Source: Eubacteriaceae bacterium CHKCI004 (GTDB taxonomy: Bacteria > Bacillota > Clostridia > Lachnospirales > Lachnospiraceae). Taken from it: a DNA stretch of 64,000 nucleotides. The notes below the pieces were generated by a model. It searched no databases, was not told the origin of the DNA, and worked only from the letters and a program-made list of their open reading frames with translations. Within the stretch, counting starts at the first letter, position 1; every line of letters starts with the position of its first letter. This document shows, one piece after another, positions 53,390-61,957 of the stretch. The translations under genes and the position numbers were made by a program. The DNA lies in assembly GCA_900016875.1 (NCBI GenBank), contig FCNR01000048.1, positions 1-64,000 on the forward strand, written 5' to 3'.

Positions 53390-56323
53390 ATGGCAAGCCG
53401 GATCAAGGGAATCACGGTGGAGATCGGCGGCGATACCAGCGGTCTGGAGAAGGCGCTGTCCGATGTGAACAATTCCATAAAGAAGACCCAGAGCCAGCTG
53501 CGGGATGTGAATAATCTCCTGAAGCTGGACCCGTCCAACACAGTGCTTCTGGCCCAGAAGCAGGAGCTTCTGCAGTCTGCTATCGGGGATACTGAAAGGA
53601 AGCTGCAGGCTTTGGAGCAGGCACAGGAGGATGTGACGAAAGCCTTTGAGCGGGGGGATCTGGGAAAAGACCAGTACATGGCCTTCCAGCGCGAGGTGGA
53701 GGAAACCAGAGGGACGCTGAACCGCTACAAAGCCGATTTGTCCGGCCTTCAGTCTGAGCAGGAACGGCTCTCCACCAACACCGAGAGGCTTGGCAAGCTG
53801 TTCGCTGCTACGGAATCCAGTGTGGATGATTATGCGGATGTGCTGGGAAGCAAACTGGTAAATGCTATCAAGAGCGGCACGGCTTCTTCGGATCAGTTAA
53901 AGACTGCCATTGAGAAGATTGGACGGTCTGCTACCGGCGGCAAGGCAGATATCAGGCAGCTGACAGATGCTTTGGATACGGTGGATGACGGGCAGGCCAT
54001 CCGGAACCTCATTGAGGATCTGAACGATGTGGGGGACGCTGCCCAGGATGCCGCAGGCGATATTGGAGAGATTGCGGAAGCAACCAAGGGTGCGGCCCTT
54101 ATGGAGGCGGCTGACCAGTTGTCTGTTGTCGGGGATAAGATCCAGGACATTGGAGACAAAGCTGTGTCTGCTTATGCAGAGACGGAAAATGCGGTCACGA
54201 AGGTAAACGTTTACTTCGGAGAAACCGGGGCGGCGGCTGAGGCCAGCGCTGAGATTGTGAAGGACGTTTACGGCGCTGGCGTGGGCGACAGCATGGAGTC
54301 CGTGGCAGATGCTGTCATCATGATAAAGAAAAACCTTGGGGAGCTTTCCGACACTGACCTGACCAACCTGACACAGCAGGCGCTGACACTGGATGAACTG
54401 TACGGTATCGACATGAACGAGACCCTGCGTGGTGTCAATGCTTTGATGAAGCAGTACGGCATGACAGCCCAGGAAGCGATGGACTATATCGTCAAGGGTA
54501 CACAGAACGGTCTGGATAAGACCAATGAGCTGGGGGATAATCTCTCCGAGTATTCGGGCAAGTTCGCTCAGGCGGGCTATTCCGCATCTGAGTATTTCCA
54601 GCTTTTGCAGAACGGCCTGGAGGGCGGCGCTTACAACCTGGATAAGGTCAATGACGCCATCAATGAGGTGACCACCAGACTGGCGGACGGCACCATCGGG
54701 GATTCCATCGATCTGTATTCTCAGAAGACCCAGGGGCTGTTTCTGGCATGGCAGAACGGAGAAGCTACTCAGAAGCAGGTCATTGATTCCATTGTGGCGG
54801 ATATCGCAAACTGTACCAGTGAGCAGCAGGCGTTAAACATGGCGGCAGAGGCCTTCGGAACCATGGCCGAGGATGGGAACCTGAAATTCATCACTTCCCT
54901 GACTTCCGTGGGCGAGACCTATGACAGCGTGGCAGGCTCGGCACAGAATCTGTTCGACCAGACCGGCACTCCCATGCAGGAGATGGAAGCCAACACCAGG
55001 AAGTTGCAGCAGGCTTTGGTACCTCTGGGAGAAAAGATCGTGGAACTGGCCAACGTGGTGCTGCCGCCTCTGGTGGCAATCATCACTGCGGTGAGCGAGG
55101 TCTTTGGCATGCTGCCGGAGCCGGTGCAGAATTTTGTAATTATCCTGGGCGCATTGCTGGTGGCATTTACTGCCTTGGTGCCGATCATTGCGGCTCTTGC
55201 GGTGTCCTTCGGGGCATTGAATATTTCCCTGCTTCCGATTATCGGCATCATTGCTGCAGTGGCTGCGGCGATTGCGGTGATTATCGCTGTGGTGAAAAAC
55301 TGGGGAGCAATCACCGAGTGGTTCGGGCAGCTGTGGGAAACCGTATCCGCAAAGCTGATGGAGCTTTGGGACAAGGTGGTAATCTTCTTTACGGAGACAA
55401 TCCCGGCGGCGGCTCAGAAATTCGTGGATTTCTTCTCCGCTATCCCTCAGTGGTGGAGTAATCTGTGGTCGCAGATATCCGCATTTTTCGTCAATATCTG
55501 GAACAATATCAAAAATACAGCGTCGCAGGTCTGGAACGCCATCAGGCAGACGGCGGTCAAAGCGGCGAACGGGCTGAAGCAGGGAGTTCAGAATATCTTC
55601 TCGGCTCTGTCCCAGTTCATTTCCCAGATCTGGAACACGCTGAAGCAGACGGCCTCCAATATCTGGAACGGCATCAAGACCACGGTGGTGAATATCGCCT
55701 CCGGGCTGAAGGACGCTGCGGTGAACGCCTTTAAAAATCTGGTCTCCGGCATCGGCTCTGCCCTGTCCGGCCTGACGTCTGTGATCAAAAACGGATTCTC
55801 CGGGGCGATCTCCTTTATCACCAGTCTGCCGGGGAAAGCCCTGCAGTGGGGCAAGGATTTCATTCAGGGGCTGATCAACGGAATTTCCAGTATGATTCAG
55901 TCTGTAATCAACACGGTGTCCGGTCTGGCTGACCGCATCCGTTCCTTCTTGCATTTCTCAGCGCCGGATGAAGGGCCTCTTTCGGATTATGAGACCTGGA
56001 TGCCGGACTTTATGAAAGGATTGGCAGGCGGCATCGAGAAAAACCGGAAGCTGGTAGAAAACGCAGTGAAGGATGTGGCATCGGATATGGTGATCACTCC
56101 GAAGGTGAATGCATCCGGATATGGATATACAGATGGGCTCATGGCAGGCGGCAGTATGGCAGACATGATCTCCGGGATTTCCTCTGCGGTATCGGAGGCA
56201 CTGACCGACTTTTCCGGCCAGCAGGGAAATATCGTGATTCCGGTGTATGTAGGCGGCACTTTGCTGGATGAACTGGTAGTGACAGCCCAGGCAAGACAGA
56301 ACCTGCGGTCAGGAGGGAGGTAA
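53390..56323 (+). CDS. Phage tail tape measure protein
   Basis: ATG 53390 follows AGGAGGTGAG. The 977-residue protein begins with coiled coil (GLEKALSDVNNSIKKTQSQL), then a TP901-type core (SEIVKDVYGAGVGDSMESVA-like region, about residues 285-420), hydrophobic helices at about 575-640 (NFVIILGALLVAFTALVPII), Trp-rich repeats (WNNIKNTASQVWNAIR and variants), and a C-terminal segment. Length sets the tail at roughly 140-150 nm if the usual 1.5 A per residue holds. It is the largest phage gene here. Confidence 0.95.
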   Translation: MASRIKGITVEIGGDTSGLEKALSDVNNSIKKTQSQLRDVNNLLKLDPSNTVLLAQKQELLQSAIGDTERKLQALEQAQEDVTKAFERGDLGKDQYMAFQREVEETRGTLNRYKADLSGLQSEQERLSTNTERLGKLFAATESSVDDYADVLGSKLVNAIKSGTASSDQLKTAIEKIGRSATGGKADIRQLTDALDTVDDGQAIRNLIEDLNDVGDAAQDAAGDIGEIAEATKGAALMEAADQLSVVGDKIQDIGDKAVSAYAETENAVTKVNVYFGETGAAAEASAEIVKDVYGAGVGDSMESVADAVIMIKKNLGELSDTDLTNLTQQALTLDELYGIDMNETLRGVNALMKQYGMTAQEAMDYIVKGTQNGLDKTNELGDNLSEYSGKFAQAGYSASEYFQLLQNGLEGGAYNLDKVNDAINEVTTRLADGTIGDSIDLYSQKTQGLFLAWQNGEATQKQVIDSIVADIANCTSEQQALNMAAEAFGTMAEDGNLKFITSLTSVGETYDSVAGSAQNLFDQTGTPMQEMEANTRKLQQALVPLGEKIVELANVVLPPLVAIITAVSEVFGMLPEPVQNFVIILGALLVAFTALVPIIAALAVSFGALNISLLPIIGIIAAVAAAIAVIIAVVKNWGAITEWFGQLWETVSAKLMELWDKVVIFFTETIPAAAQKFVDFFSAIPQWWSNLWSQISAFFVNIWNNIKNTASQVWNAIRQTAVKAANGLKQGVQNIFSALSQFISQIWNTLKQTASNIWNGIKTTVVNIASGLKDAAVNAFKNLVSGIGSALSGLTSVIKNGFSGAISFITSLPGKALQWGKDFIQGLINGISSMIQSVINTVSGLADRIRSFLHFSAPDEGPLSDYETWMPDFMKGLAGGIEKNRKLVENAVKDVASDMVITPKVNASGYGYTDGLMAGGSMADMISGISSAVSEALTDFSGQQGNIVIPVYVGGTLLDELVVTAQARQNLRSGGR

Positions 56324-56326
56324 GGC

Positions 56327-56689
56327 ATGGCATTTATTCAGTATCTGACTTTTGACGGGATCGCTCTCCCTCTGCCGGATTCCTACGAGGTGCAGATGGA
56401 TGATGTGGAGGCGGACTCCGGCGGTGAAACAGAGGCCGGGACGGTACAGCGGGATGTGGTACGCCTTGGAGTGGTGAGCATCCCGGTGAGCTTCTCCGTC
56501 TCCGCAAAGTGGCTGCAGATCATGACGGAGTTTAAGCAGAAGGAAAAGATTTCTGTGGGATATTTTGATGCGGAAACATTGGCAGTCAAGACAGCGGAGA
56601 TGTATGTGGATGGCTTTAAGGCGTCCTTGGTGAAGGACACTTCCCGGAAGGGGCTGTGGAAAATCAGCTTTACATTGTTAGAATTCTGA
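56327..56689 (+). CDS. Phage tail protein, DUF6711-like
   Basis: ATG 56327 follows GGAGGGAGGTAAG. The 120-residue product (YLTFDGIALPLPDSYEVQMD; SIPVSFSVSAKWLQIMTEFK; KGLWKISFTLLEF) is a beta-rich small tail protein found directly after tape measure genes in clostridial siphophages, probably part of the distal tail. The moron promoter lies within its last codons. Confidence 0.8.
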   Translation: MAFIQYLTFDGIALPLPDSYEVQMDDVEADSGGETEAGTVQRDVVRLGVVSIPVSFSVSAKWLQIMTEFKQKEKISVGYFDAETLAVKTAEMYVDGFKASLVKDTSRKGLWKISFTLLEF

Positions 56690-56697
56690 TGTAGATT
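56669..56697 (+). promoter_or_regulatory. Possible promoter of the tail-module moron
   Basis: TTTACA (56669-56674), 17 nt, TAGATT (56692-56697), overlapping the 3' end of the upstream tail gene. Confidence 0.4.
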
Positions 56698-56727
56698 ATA
56701 CGTAAGGATTTGGGGAGTGGTCATTAT

Positions 56728-57678
56728 ATGCAAATAGATGTACATTTTAATATAAAAAAATATAGAACTGATTGGAGTAATCAAATCATAAGGACCAGTA
56801 TAGATGGAGTAGATGTTAATCTTGATATAAATGATGAGAAATGTCATATTTTACTGGCATCTGCAGAATCAGAAATTTGGGACATTTTTTATGGTGTGTG
56901 GGAGATACTTGCACTTTATGATGGATATTTCTATACACCTATTTCGGCTATGGTAGATGGAACGCCTTTTGATATTGAGAGATTATACGGAATGAAATTT
57001 CGTAAGACAGATTCTTTTTGGAGAACTGGTGCGACGCTTTTAGCAGAAAATAATAGGTTAATTGATGACAAGGTGGTAAAAAATTACATGTTATTTCGTA
57101 ATCAAGGCAGAGCACAAGGAGGGATGATTGCTTCTATCATAAATGCTTATTTTTCTCTATTATCAGTTTCATATTCTGAAATTAACATAGAACACAAACT
57201 GTCTCTTATGTTAAATATTTGTGATGGTTATTTCTTAAACGAAGTTGGCAATAGTAGAGGGACGGGCGGACATATTTTAAATATCATCGGAAATCTTGAC
57301 AGATCTAAAGTTCAATATGGCTTAAGTTTAATGGGAATTCCCAAAAATAAAATTACAGAACTGTTTGGCGATGTACGGGATGAGATAGACCATTATGTTT
57401 TAAAGCCGTTCAGTGCGGGTAGTTATAGTCAGGTTTTGCCCCAAAAAGTAGGATGCATTTTAAATACATATCTATTGTATATTGCAGAATTATCTATGCG
57501 GGTGACCTTGCTCGGTAAAATTAACGGTACAATTGAGACTAGAGCGAAAGAGAGAGCTATTGATGGAATAAATGATTGGATGATATTAAAAAGTGAGCTT
57601 TCTGTAATGTGCAAGCTACCGGAGAATCAAATGAAACAAGATTATCAAAAAATAATTCGAAGCATCAGTCAGAAATGA
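56728..57678 (+). CDS. AT-rich moron gene, candidate HEPN-fold abortive-infection protein
   Basis: The start is ATG 56728, with GGGGAG about 10 nt upstream. The 316-residue product is unlike the phage tail proteins on either side and is AT-rich. Its C-terminal half is helical and contains VRDEIDHYVLKPFS followed by NTYLLYIAELSMRVTLLG; R-x4-H before a helical bundle is the HEPN RNase signature, as in ApeA-like abortive-infection proteins. The N-terminal half is alpha/beta (ILLASAESEIWDIFYGVWEI). With its own promoter-like sequence and terminator it has the hallmarks of a moron expressed in the lysogen, perhaps for superinfection exclusion. The HEPN assignment is inferred from one motif. Confidence 0.65.
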   Translation: MQIDVHFNIKKYRTDWSNQIIRTSIDGVDVNLDINDEKCHILLASAESEIWDIFYGVWEILALYDGYFYTPISAMVDGTPFDIERLYGMKFRKTDSFWRTGATLLAENNRLIDDKVVKNYMLFRNQGRAQGGMIASIINAYFSLLSVSYSEINIEHKLSLMLNICDGYFLNEVGNSRGTGGHILNIIGNLDRSKVQYGLSLMGIPKNKITELFGDVRDEIDHYVLKPFSAGSYSQVLPQKVGCILNTYLLYIAELSMRVTLLGKINGTIETRAKERAIDGINDWMILKSELSVMCKLPENQMKQDYQKIIRSISQK

Positions 57679-57691
57679 TTGGTGCTTTTTT
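57661..57691 (+). terminator. Terminator of the moron
   Basis: AGCATCAGTCA (57661-57671), GAAA loop, TGATTGGTGCT (57676-57686): 11 bp with two G-U pairs, followed by TTTTTT. It overlaps the moron stop codon. Confidence 0.8.
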
Positions 57692-57721
57692 GATGCCTGA
57701 AAACGGAAGGAGGGGTGTCCG

Positions 57722-59581
57722 ATGTACCCGGTAAGTGAGGCGTTCCTGCAGGCGGTGCAGGGGAACACCCGGAAGTACTACTGGACGGGAAAGATCACAA
57801 CCGTGGCCGGTGTGGAGTATTCCTTTACGCAGGAGGATATCGTAAAAGGCAGCGGCTATATCACGGCTCAGTGCTGCGGCAATTCGGAGATTGAGCTTGG
57901 TGCGGTGTATGCGGCAGAGATGGGGATCAGCCTGTTTCTTGATATCGACCGGTACACGCTGGAGGACGCAAAGGTGGAGTTGTCTTATCACCTGCGGCTG
58001 GCAGACGGCAGCTACGAAGCAGTGCCCATGGGAATCTTTGAGGTGAGTGAAGCCAACCGGACAGCGCATGTGTTGGAATTAAAGGCCTATGATTACATGC
58101 TCCGGTTTGACCGGGATTTCAATGGCTTTGAGACTATTGGTACAGCTTACGGAATGATGGCGCTGTGCGGTACGGCCTGCGGGGTGGAGCTGGCCCAGAG
58201 TCAGGCAGAGATCGAGGCGCTTCCCAATGGCTCGGAGCTTTTATCCATCTATCCGGAGAATGATATTGAGACCTACCGGGATGTGCTGTACTTTACGGCC
58301 CAGGTGCTGGGCGGCTTCTTCTGCATCAACCGGGAGGGGAAGCTGGAGTTTCGCCAGTATGGGAACACGCCGGTGATGGAGATTTTGCAGAAGCACCGGT
58401 TCTCCAGCAGCTTCTCTGATTTTGTCACCAGATACACGGCAGTCAGTTCCACCAACCTGCGGACGCAGACGGCTGAGTATTATGCCCTGGAAGAAGATGA
58501 CGGGCTGACCATGAATCTGGGCATCAATCCCCTGCTCCAGTTCGGTTTGGAGGAAACCAGAGCGGAACTGTGCCGGAACATCCTCACAGCCTTGGCTGTG
58601 GTGAATTACGTTCCCTTTGATTCGGATACGATTGGAAATCCGGCTCTGGATCTGGGGGATGTGCTGACCTTTTCCGGTGGGCAGGCAGACAGCCAGCAGA
58701 TTACCTGCGTGACGTCTTTTACCGTGAAGATTGGCGGGCGGCAGAGCCTGAAATGCGTGGGAAAGAATCCAAGGCTGTCTCAGGCGAAGTCCAAGAATGA
58801 CAAGAACATCTCCGGCCTCTTAAACCAGATTGAAGCGGGAAAGATTGGCATCCACACCTTTACCAATGCCTCTGCCTACACACTTGGAGAGACAAATGTG
58901 CGGATTATCAGCATTGAGTTCGCTTCCAAAGAGGAAAACCACGCACAGTTCTTCGGGCAGGTGGTGGTGGATGTGGTGGCTGATACGGTGGAAAGAACGG
59001 CGAATGCCAATGGCACGATAGTGGTGCCATTTCCTGCAACGGCGGCAGACAGTGGCACAGATACAAACGCAGATTCCACGGAGGGAGGGGCTGCGGAGGA
59101 CAGCACAGAGGTTTCCGTGGATGTCAGTCTTCCGGTCACCTGGACGGAGGACGGGAAGGTAATCTGCTATGTCACCTTTGAACTGAATGATGCGGAGATT
59201 CTGCTGCATCGTCCGGTGGAGACCTGGCACAGTGGGAAGCATATCCTGTCCCTGTATTACCCGATTGAGAACGTGGTGCCTAACATCACGAATACCTTCA
59301 ATGTGTATCTGCGGATGGAGAATGGCTCCGGCACGGTGGGTATCGGTGACTGCATCGCTTCCATCAGTGGTCAGGCAATGGCGGCTGCGGCTGCATGGGA
59401 TGGGAAGATTACCATTGAAGAAAGTGCAGGCCTGTTTGCGATTGGCGGCGGCCTGCAGGTGAAGAACTATGCGGATGTGATGGCAATGGAGACAATGGAA
59501 CTGGTACAGAGAATCTATTCTGATACGATTACAGGCAGGACATCGATTGGCGCGTTTTGTCGTCCGGTGACGCTTGCATAG
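57722..59581 (+). CDS. Tail tip / baseplate hub-like protein
   Basis: ATG 57722 follows GGAAGGAGGGG. The 619-residue product starts with YPVSEAFLQAVQGNTRKYYW and continues with domains of phage tail-associated proteins (VLELKAYDYMLRFDRDFNGF; FTAQVLGGFFCINREGKLEF; PALDLGDVLTFSGGQADSQQ). The C-terminal part is beta-rich with a Thr/Ser/Glu linker (about residues 440-465) and may bind carbohydrate or the receptor. It is equivalent in position to Tal/baseplate hub proteins. It is interrupted from the distal-tail gene only by the moron. Confidence 0.8.
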   Translation: MYPVSEAFLQAVQGNTRKYYWTGKITTVAGVEYSFTQEDIVKGSGYITAQCCGNSEIELGAVYAAEMGISLFLDIDRYTLEDAKVELSYHLRLADGSYEAVPMGIFEVSEANRTAHVLELKAYDYMLRFDRDFNGFETIGTAYGMMALCGTACGVELAQSQAEIEALPNGSELLSIYPENDIETYRDVLYFTAQVLGGFFCINREGKLEFRQYGNTPVMEILQKHRFSSSFSDFVTRYTAVSSTNLRTQTAEYYALEEDDGLTMNLGINPLLQFGLEETRAELCRNILTALAVVNYVPFDSDTIGNPALDLGDVLTFSGGQADSQQITCVTSFTVKIGGRQSLKCVGKNPRLSQAKSKNDKNISGLLNQIEAGKIGIHTFTNASAYTLGETNVRIISIEFASKEENHAQFFGQVVVDVVADTVERTANANGTIVVPFPATAADSGTDTNADSTEGGAAEDSTEVSVDVSLPVTWTEDGKVICYVTFELNDAEILLHRPVETWHSGKHILSLYYPIENVVPNITNTFNVYLRMENGSGTVGIGDCIASISGQAMAAAAAWDGKITIEESAGLFAIGGGLQVKNYADVMAMETMELVQRIYSDTITGRTSIGAFCRPVTLA

Positions 59582-59595
59582 AGGGAGGAATGACG

Positions 59596-60987
59596 ATGGT
59601 TTTAAAAGGTGTAATGACGATTAAACTGACGGATGAAACCACGGGAGCCGTGGAGACCGTCACGGAAGAAAACATGATCACGGAATCCGTGAATAATATC
59701 TTGGGGCTGAATCCTATGGGGATTTTTTATGCCGCTACCGGGCAGTATGACACGGCATTGGTATGGAACGACAGCCTGCTTCCTATCTGTCCCAATATGA
59801 TCGGCGGCATCCTGCTGTTTTCCAAGGCACTGACGGAGGATGCCGCAAATATTTATGAGATGTCGGATAACCTGCCGGTAGCGTATGCGTCCAACGATGT
59901 GAATTCCACATCCAATACCGCCAGAGGCAGTCTGAATCTGACGGAGAGCATGGCCTTGAGCGATGGCTATAAGTTTGTCTGGGAGTTTACGCCGAGCCAG
60001 GGGAATGGCACCATTGCGGCGGTGGCCCTGACCAGTGCCCTGGGCGGACAGAATGCCTATGGCAGTCTGGCAGCAGATGCCAGCGCCTTCCTTCAGCTGA
60101 AAGTGGCAGATATCGGGAGCCTTTCGGAGGCCAATAAAATGGTGCTTTTTGAGGCGGCGGAGATGGATTTTGAGAAGGACCTGCTCTATTCTATCACCTA
60201 TGAGAATGCCAGTGTGCGTATCCGGAAACTGCGTATCCCCATTTTTTCAATCGGGCTGAATGAGAAGCTGGATGACTCCACCTTTACGGTCCTGGATGAT
60301 CAGGCTTTGAATACGGCGACTTTTGAGTTTCTGGGAGATTATACGAAGTATGGGGAGTTCATGGACGGGAAGGACGGATACTGGTACGGCTTTTCCAATG
60401 AGGGGAATTCTTCCGGAGATGCCACCATGCTCTGGGTGAAGATTTCCAAGACAGACTACTCGTTTACAGAGGGCCAGTGGACGCTGTCTAACGCCTATCT
60501 GATGGATGTGGGGAACCGGGAACTTGGTTCCTTCCCGGAGCGGTATGTGAAATGCTGTGTCCGGAATGGATATCTGTATGTGCCGGCCTATAACAAGAAA
60601 GGGATTTACAAGATCAATCTGGAGAATTCCACGGATGTAACTTTGGTCGAGTTTGGGTTCACTTCTAAATGGAAGCCCCTTTGTGAGGCTGGCACCTGTG
60701 AGCTGTATATGACGCTGATTGGTGACCTGATCGTGGGCGGGGATTTCCAGATCACGGCGGATGATACGGTGATCCAGACACAGGGAAGCGCAAGGCTGAA
60801 TGATGCAGCTACTCCACTGTTCCAGTACAAGAATTTCCTGATCGGCTGGGGCGGCAGCTATGGCAATGAATACCGGACGGCCTATCTCCTGACACCTTAC
60901 CTGGCATCTATCAACAACCTCTCGTCAGCGGTGGTGAAAACCGTGGATAAGACCATGAAGATCACCTACACGCTGACGGAGGCATAA
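59596..60987 (+). CDS. Tail fibre / receptor-binding candidate
   Basis: ATG 59596 has the best spacing to GGAGG (59584-59588); ATG 59590 lies too close. The 463-residue product begins VLKGVMTIKLTDETTGAVET and continues with beta-rich repeats. No named family is recognised. Its position after the tail-tip gene and before the lysis genes makes it the main receptor-binding candidate. Confidence 0.72.
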   Translation: MVLKGVMTIKLTDETTGAVETVTEENMITESVNNILGLNPMGIFYAATGQYDTALVWNDSLLPICPNMIGGILLFSKALTEDAANIYEMSDNLPVAYASNDVNSTSNTARGSLNLTESMALSDGYKFVWEFTPSQGNGTIAAVALTSALGGQNAYGSLAADASAFLQLKVADIGSLSEANKMVLFEAAEMDFEKDLLYSITYENASVRIRKLRIPIFSIGLNEKLDDSTFTVLDDQALNTATFEFLGDYTKYGEFMDGKDGYWYGFSNEGNSSGDATMLWVKISKTDYSFTEGQWTLSNAYLMDVGNRELGSFPERYVKCCVRNGYLYVPAYNKKGIYKINLENSTDVTLVEFGFTSKWKPLCEAGTCELYMTLIGDLIVGGDFQITADDTVIQTQGSARLNDAATPLFQYKNFLIGWGGSYGNEYRTAYLLTPYLASINNLSSAVVKTVDKTMKITYTLTEA

Positions 60988-60994
60988 GTGGGGA

Positions 60995-61336
60995 TTAGCG
61001 GGATTTCTTAGATGGGGAATTGTATCCGGGATTGGGCTCAGCTACATGGGAAAGTTTACGGGAGTCTTCATGAAGGTCTTTCTGGAGTCTGCAGATGGCG
61101 GCAGACTTGGCAGCCAGTTCCTTTTCCATCTCGGCTCTCTGCTGGTCTGCCAGTTCCTCTGCCGTCATGGGACGGATATGCAGGGAGCCTTCCCCGTACT
61201 CCACCACGATGGTGCTGCCAATGGAAAAGCCCAGTTCCTCCAGCCATCGGCCTTCCATCTGGATCTTCGGCATCTGGGTGTAGGAGCCGCCGATACTTCG
61301 GCTCTTGTATACGACTTTGATGTTTTTCTGCTTCAT
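60995..61336 (-). CDS. SymE-like protein, antisense to the late operon
   Basis: This is the only leftward gene in the late region, starting at ATG 61336 behind AGGAGGT. The 113-residue product carries PKIQMEGRWLEELGFSIGST and VVEYGEGSLHIRPM, the SymE-type domain also seen at 14718, and a charged helical C-terminus (EEVADQQ-like, KELAAKSAAICRLQKDL). The two copies are clearly diverged. Its stop is 8 nt from the tail-fibre stop (convergent). It may be a lysogeny-expressed gene; a toxin or RNA-binding role is family knowledge only. Confidence 0.8.
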   Translation of the reverse strand: MKQKNIKVVYKSRSIGGSYTQMPKIQMEGRWLEELGFSIGSTIVVEYGEGSLHIRPMTAEELADQQRAEMEKELAAKSAAICRLQKDLHEDSRKLSHVAEPNPGYNSPSKKSR

Positions 61337-61477
61337 GCGATTACCTCCTGTTTGATTTTGTGATTGTATTTATCACTCTGTCCGGCAGGAATAGCAAGAT
61401 AAATCTGTGTCATAAACTGCACAAATCTCTGGCGGCAGGCTTGTGTACTAAGACACTTTATATAGAAACCTACAGTC

Positions 61478-61503
61478 GGCGCTCTTATGGGGCGTCCTTT
61501 TTA
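61478..61503 (+). terminator. Terminator-like hairpin before the holin
   Basis: GGCGCTC (61478-61484), TTATG, GGGCGTC (61490-61496) with two G-U pairs, then CTTTTTAT. Confidence 0.6.
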
Positions 61504-61528
61504 TTTCAGGAAAGCGAGGGATTTCGTT

Positions 61529-61957
61529 ATGAAAGAATTCTGGAACATGATCCAGCTGGTCTTTACGGCTATGGGCGGATGGCTTGGGTACTTCCTTGGG
61601 GGATGTGACGGCCTGCTCATCGCCCTGGTGCTGTTTGCGGTGGTGGATTATCTTACAGGCATTATGTGTGCCGTGGCGGACAAGAAGCTGTCCAGCCATG
61701 TGGGATTTAAGGGAATTTGCAGGAAGGTGCTGATCTTCCTTCTGGTTGGCATCGCCAACATCATTGATGTGCAGGTCATTGGAACGGGAAGTGTGATCCG
61801 GACAGCGGTGATCTTCTTCTATCTGTCTAATGAGGGTGTAAGCATTCTGGAGAACGCAGCCCATCTGGGACTGCCGATTCCGGAAACCTTGAAGGCTGCC
61901 CTGGCTCAGATCCATGACAGGACTTCGGATACCGATGGAAAGGTAGGTGACGAATAA
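61529..61957 (+). CDS. Phage holin, TcdE/holin_4 type
   Basis: ATG 61529 follows GCGAGGG. The 142-residue membrane protein has several hydrophobic helices (IQLVFTAMGGWLGYFLGG; LLIALVLFAVVDYLTGIMCA; VLIFLLVGIANIIDVQV) and the family motif DYLTGIMCAVADKKLSSHVG, then a Glu-rich segment NEGVSILENAAHLGLPIP. It permeabilises the membrane to release the endolysin encoded next, whose start overlaps its stop (TAATG). Confidence 0.93.
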   Translation: MKEFWNMIQLVFTAMGGWLGYFLGGCDGLLIALVLFAVVDYLTGIMCAVADKKLSSHVGFKGICRKVLIFLLVGIANIIDVQVIGTGSVIRTAVIFFYLSNEGVSILENAAHLGLPIPETLKAALAQIHDRTSDTDGKVGDE

